Assembly (NCBI RefSeq): GCF_051401765.1
Contig: NW_027480429.1
Span: 12,652,157-12,716,156 of the forward strand
Length of the DNA stretch: 64,000 nt
Reading direction: 5' to 3'
From: Calliopsis andreniformis
Taxonomy: Eukaryota > Arthropoda > Insecta > Hymenoptera > Andrenidae
Within the stretch, counting starts at the first letter, position 1. Every line of letters begins with the position of its first letter. The position numbers were made by a program, and so were the translations under genes. Below, piece after piece: positions 62,015 through 64,000 of the stretch. The notes below the pieces were generated by a model. That model ran no database searches. It was not told the DNA's origin and worked only from the letters and a program-made list of their open reading frames with translations.

Positions 62015-64000
62015 ACAAGATAAATAGAAGAGTTTTTCCATTGTGTAAAACGAATAATTGCTACCAGTGTAAAAGTTATGGTCATTTCTACGCTCCGGGC
62101 AACCTAGGCTTCACTCTATGGCGTTCTTCCACCACATCGAATAGCTACGGCCTCAGAAGTCAACACCTGAAGTCTAAAATACAATAAAAATACAACAGTC
62201 TTTCCATCCTATAACAGGAATAATTGCAACCCGTGTGAAGGTGATGGTCATTTCTGCGATCCAGGCAACCTAGGCTTCACTCTAAGGCGTTGTTCCACCA
62301 GATCGAATAGTTAGGGTCTAAGAAGTCAACGCCAGTAGCATAAAATACGATATAAATACAACAACTTTTCCATCGTATAAAACGAATAATTGCAACCAGT
62401 TTGAAGGTGATGGTCATTTCTACGTGCCGGGCAACCTAGGCTTCACTCTAGGTCGTTGCTCCACCAGACGAAACAGTTAGGGCCTTAGAAGTCAACGCCC
62501 GAAGCACAAAATACAAAATAAATAGAACAGTTATTCCATTGTATAAAACGCATAATTGCTACCAGTGTAAAAGTTATGGTCATTTCTACGTTCCGGGCAA
62601 CCTAGGCTTCACCCAAGGGCGTTGTTCCACCAGATCGAATAGTTCGGTCCTAAGAAGTGAACGCCAGAAGAACAAAATACAATATAAATATAACAGTTTT
62701 TCCATCGTATAAAACGAATAGTAGCAACCAGTGTGAAAGTTATGGTCATTTCTACGTTCCGGGTAACCTAGGTTTCACTCTAGGGCGTTGCTCCACCAGA
62801 TCAAACAGTTAGGGCCTTAGAAGCCAACGCCCGAAGCATTAAATACAAAATAAGTAGAACAGTTTTTCCATTGTAAAAAACGAATAATTGCTACCAGTGT
62901 AAACGTTATGGTCATTTCTAAGTTCCGGGCAACCCAGGCTTCACTCTATGGCGTTGCTCCACTAGATCGAATAGCTAGGGCCTTTGAAGTCAATGCCAGA
63001 AGCATAAAATACAATATAAATACAACCCTTTTTCCATCGTATAAAACAAATAATTACAACCAGTATGAAACTTATGGTCATTTCTACTTTCCGAGCAACC
63101 TACACTTCACCCTAGGGCGATGCTCCAACAGATTGAATAGTTAGGGCCTTAGAAGTCAACGCCCGAAGCATAAAATGCAATAAAAATACAACAGTGTTTC
63201 CATCATATAACAGGAATAATTGAAATCAGTTTGAAAGCGATGGCCAATTCTACGTTCCGGGCAAACTAGGCTTCACTCTAGGGCGTTGATCCACCAGATC
63301 AAACAGTTAGGGCCTTAGAAGCCAACGCCCGAAGCATTAAATACAAAATAAGTAGAACAGTTTTTCCATTGTATAAAACGAATAATTGCTACCAGTGTAA
63401 ACGTTATGGTCATTTCTACGTTCCGGGCAACCCAGGCTTCACTCTATGGCGTTGCTCCACTAGATCGAATAGCTAGGCCCTTTGAAGTCAACGCCAGAAG
63501 CATAAAATACAATATAAATACAACACTTTTTCCATCGTATAAAACAAATAATTGCAACCAGTATGAAACTTATGGTCATTTCTACTTTCCGAGCAACCTA
63601 CACTTCACCCTAGGGCGTTGCTCCAACAGATTGAATAGTTTGGGCCTTAGAAGTCAATGCCCGAAGCATAAAATACGATATAAATAAAACAGTTTTTCCA
63701 TTGTATAAAACGAATAATTGCTACCAGTGTGAAAGTGATAGTCATTTCTACGTTCCGTGCAACCTAGTCTTCACTCTAGGGCGTTGCTCCACCAAATCGA
63801 ATAGCTAGGTCCCTAGAAGTCAACGCCAGAAGCATAAAATACAATAAAGATGCAAAAGTTTTTCCATCGTATTACGGGAATAACTGCAAACAGTATGAAA
63901 GTACTGGTCATTTCTACGTTCCGGGTAACCTAGGTTTCACGCTAGGGCGTTGCTCCACCAGATGGAATAGCTAGGGACTTAGAATTCAACGCCTTAAGAA
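62015..64000. repeat. Terminal mosaic of macro-repeat segments
   Basis: From about 62020 to 63100 the sequence follows 53230-54310 (offset 8790). From 62908 to about 63690 it has the arrangement of copy 1 at 21274-22056 (offset 41634), including GGGCGATGCTCC and the GAAATCAGTTTGAAAGCG monomer. From about 63690 to the end it follows 38145 onward (GTGATAGTC, GTATTACGGG; offset 25545). The array continues past the window edge. Confidence 0.83.

Larger units (their letters stand above)
1..64000. repeat. Uninterrupted 166-bp satellite array, about 385 head-to-tail monomers
   Basis: The same 166-bp unit can be followed from the first base to the last without a gap, inversion or foreign insert. Landmarks in order are AACGAATAATTGCAACC, GGTCATTTCTACGTTCCGGG, CAACCTAGGCTTCACTC, GGGCGTTGCTCCACCAGATC, TTAGGGCC, AGAAGTCAACGCC, an A/T-rich stretch with TATAAATAC, and TTTTTCCATCGTATAA. 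Lengths are mostly 165-167 bp. A typical copy is about 41% G+C. Known biology: tandem repeats of 150-180 bp with higher-order structure are typical of eukaryotic centromeres and pericentromeres. Inference: this is such an array. The family is not recognised, and either plant or animal origin is possible. No unique sequence exists anywhere in the window, so every stretch without a gene is satellite. Confidence 0.98.
14150..64000. repeat. Domain 3: macro-repeat domain of nested large duplications
   Basis: Long stretches recur at fixed offsets with very high identity. The main offsets are 16584, 17081, 16587, 17085 and 16919 bp between the first and second copies; 12105, 12437 and 11943 bp between the second and third; and internal offsets of 3320, 4314 and 2983 bp. 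Each step between offsets is close to a whole number of monomers (494, 498, 166 and 829 bp). Rare marker monomers used to follow the copies include TTTATACGTACCGGG, GGCGACATAGG, CACTCGAGGGCG, GCGCAAACAG and TTAGAGCAACC. Confidence 0.9.

Noticed and set aside
1..64000. Transposon, rDNA, tRNA or other unique insert
   Set aside because: Every interval read aligns to the monomer. No terminal repeats, target-site duplications, long open frames or conserved RNA motifs were found.

Overview
The whole 64-kb window is one uninterrupted head-to-tail array of an A+T-rich tandem repeat (satellite DNA). The monomer is about 166 bp (most copies 165-167 bp, a few 163 bp), so about 385 monomers are present, all in the same orientation. 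I found no protein-coding gene, rRNA, tRNA, transposon, CRISPR array, inversion or unique-sequence spacer. The array runs off both ends of the window. A near-nucleosomal monomer, higher-order repeats (HORs) and large nested duplications are what is seen in eukaryotic centromeric or pericentromeric heterochromatin. I do not recognise the satellite family and cannot name the organism. A typical monomer is about 41% G+C and keeps 7-8 CpG sites, about the number expected by chance, which points weakly to a genome with little long-term CpG-methylation decay.

There are three domains. (1) Positions 1-6979 are a homogenised HOR domain. Its unit is an 8-monomer repeat (A-H, 1329 bp), complete at 1-1329 and 4155-5483. 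It has a shortened 4-monomer form (B-C-D-E, 665 bp), and a four-monomer island of divergent sequence at 3325-3988. (2) Positions 6980 to about 14150 hold mostly diverged, individually distinct monomers with only small local duplications (a 665-bp 4-mer at 10464-11745 and a single-monomer duplication at 12291-12622). (3) From about 14150 to the end is a macro-repeat domain. A block of about 16.6-17.1 kb (about 100 monomers) starts near 15.0 kb, recurs from about 31.95 kb, and recurs again in shortened, shuffled form from about 43.98 kb. Inside it are very recent tandem duplications of 3320 bp, 4314 bp and 2983 bp, plus insertions and deletions whose sizes are always close to whole numbers of monomers.

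The history this suggests is repeated unequal exchange (or conversion/break-induced replication) in monomer register. Breakpoints lie at many places within the monomer, not at one hotspot. Within each monomer the most notable structure is a dyad, GGGCGTTG ... CAACGCCC, separated by 34 nt. It is perfect in one monomer subtype and weakened in the other, and in the HOR the two subtypes strictly alternate. The open reading frames in the window are accidental: 166 is not a multiple of 3, so the frame changes in every monomer.
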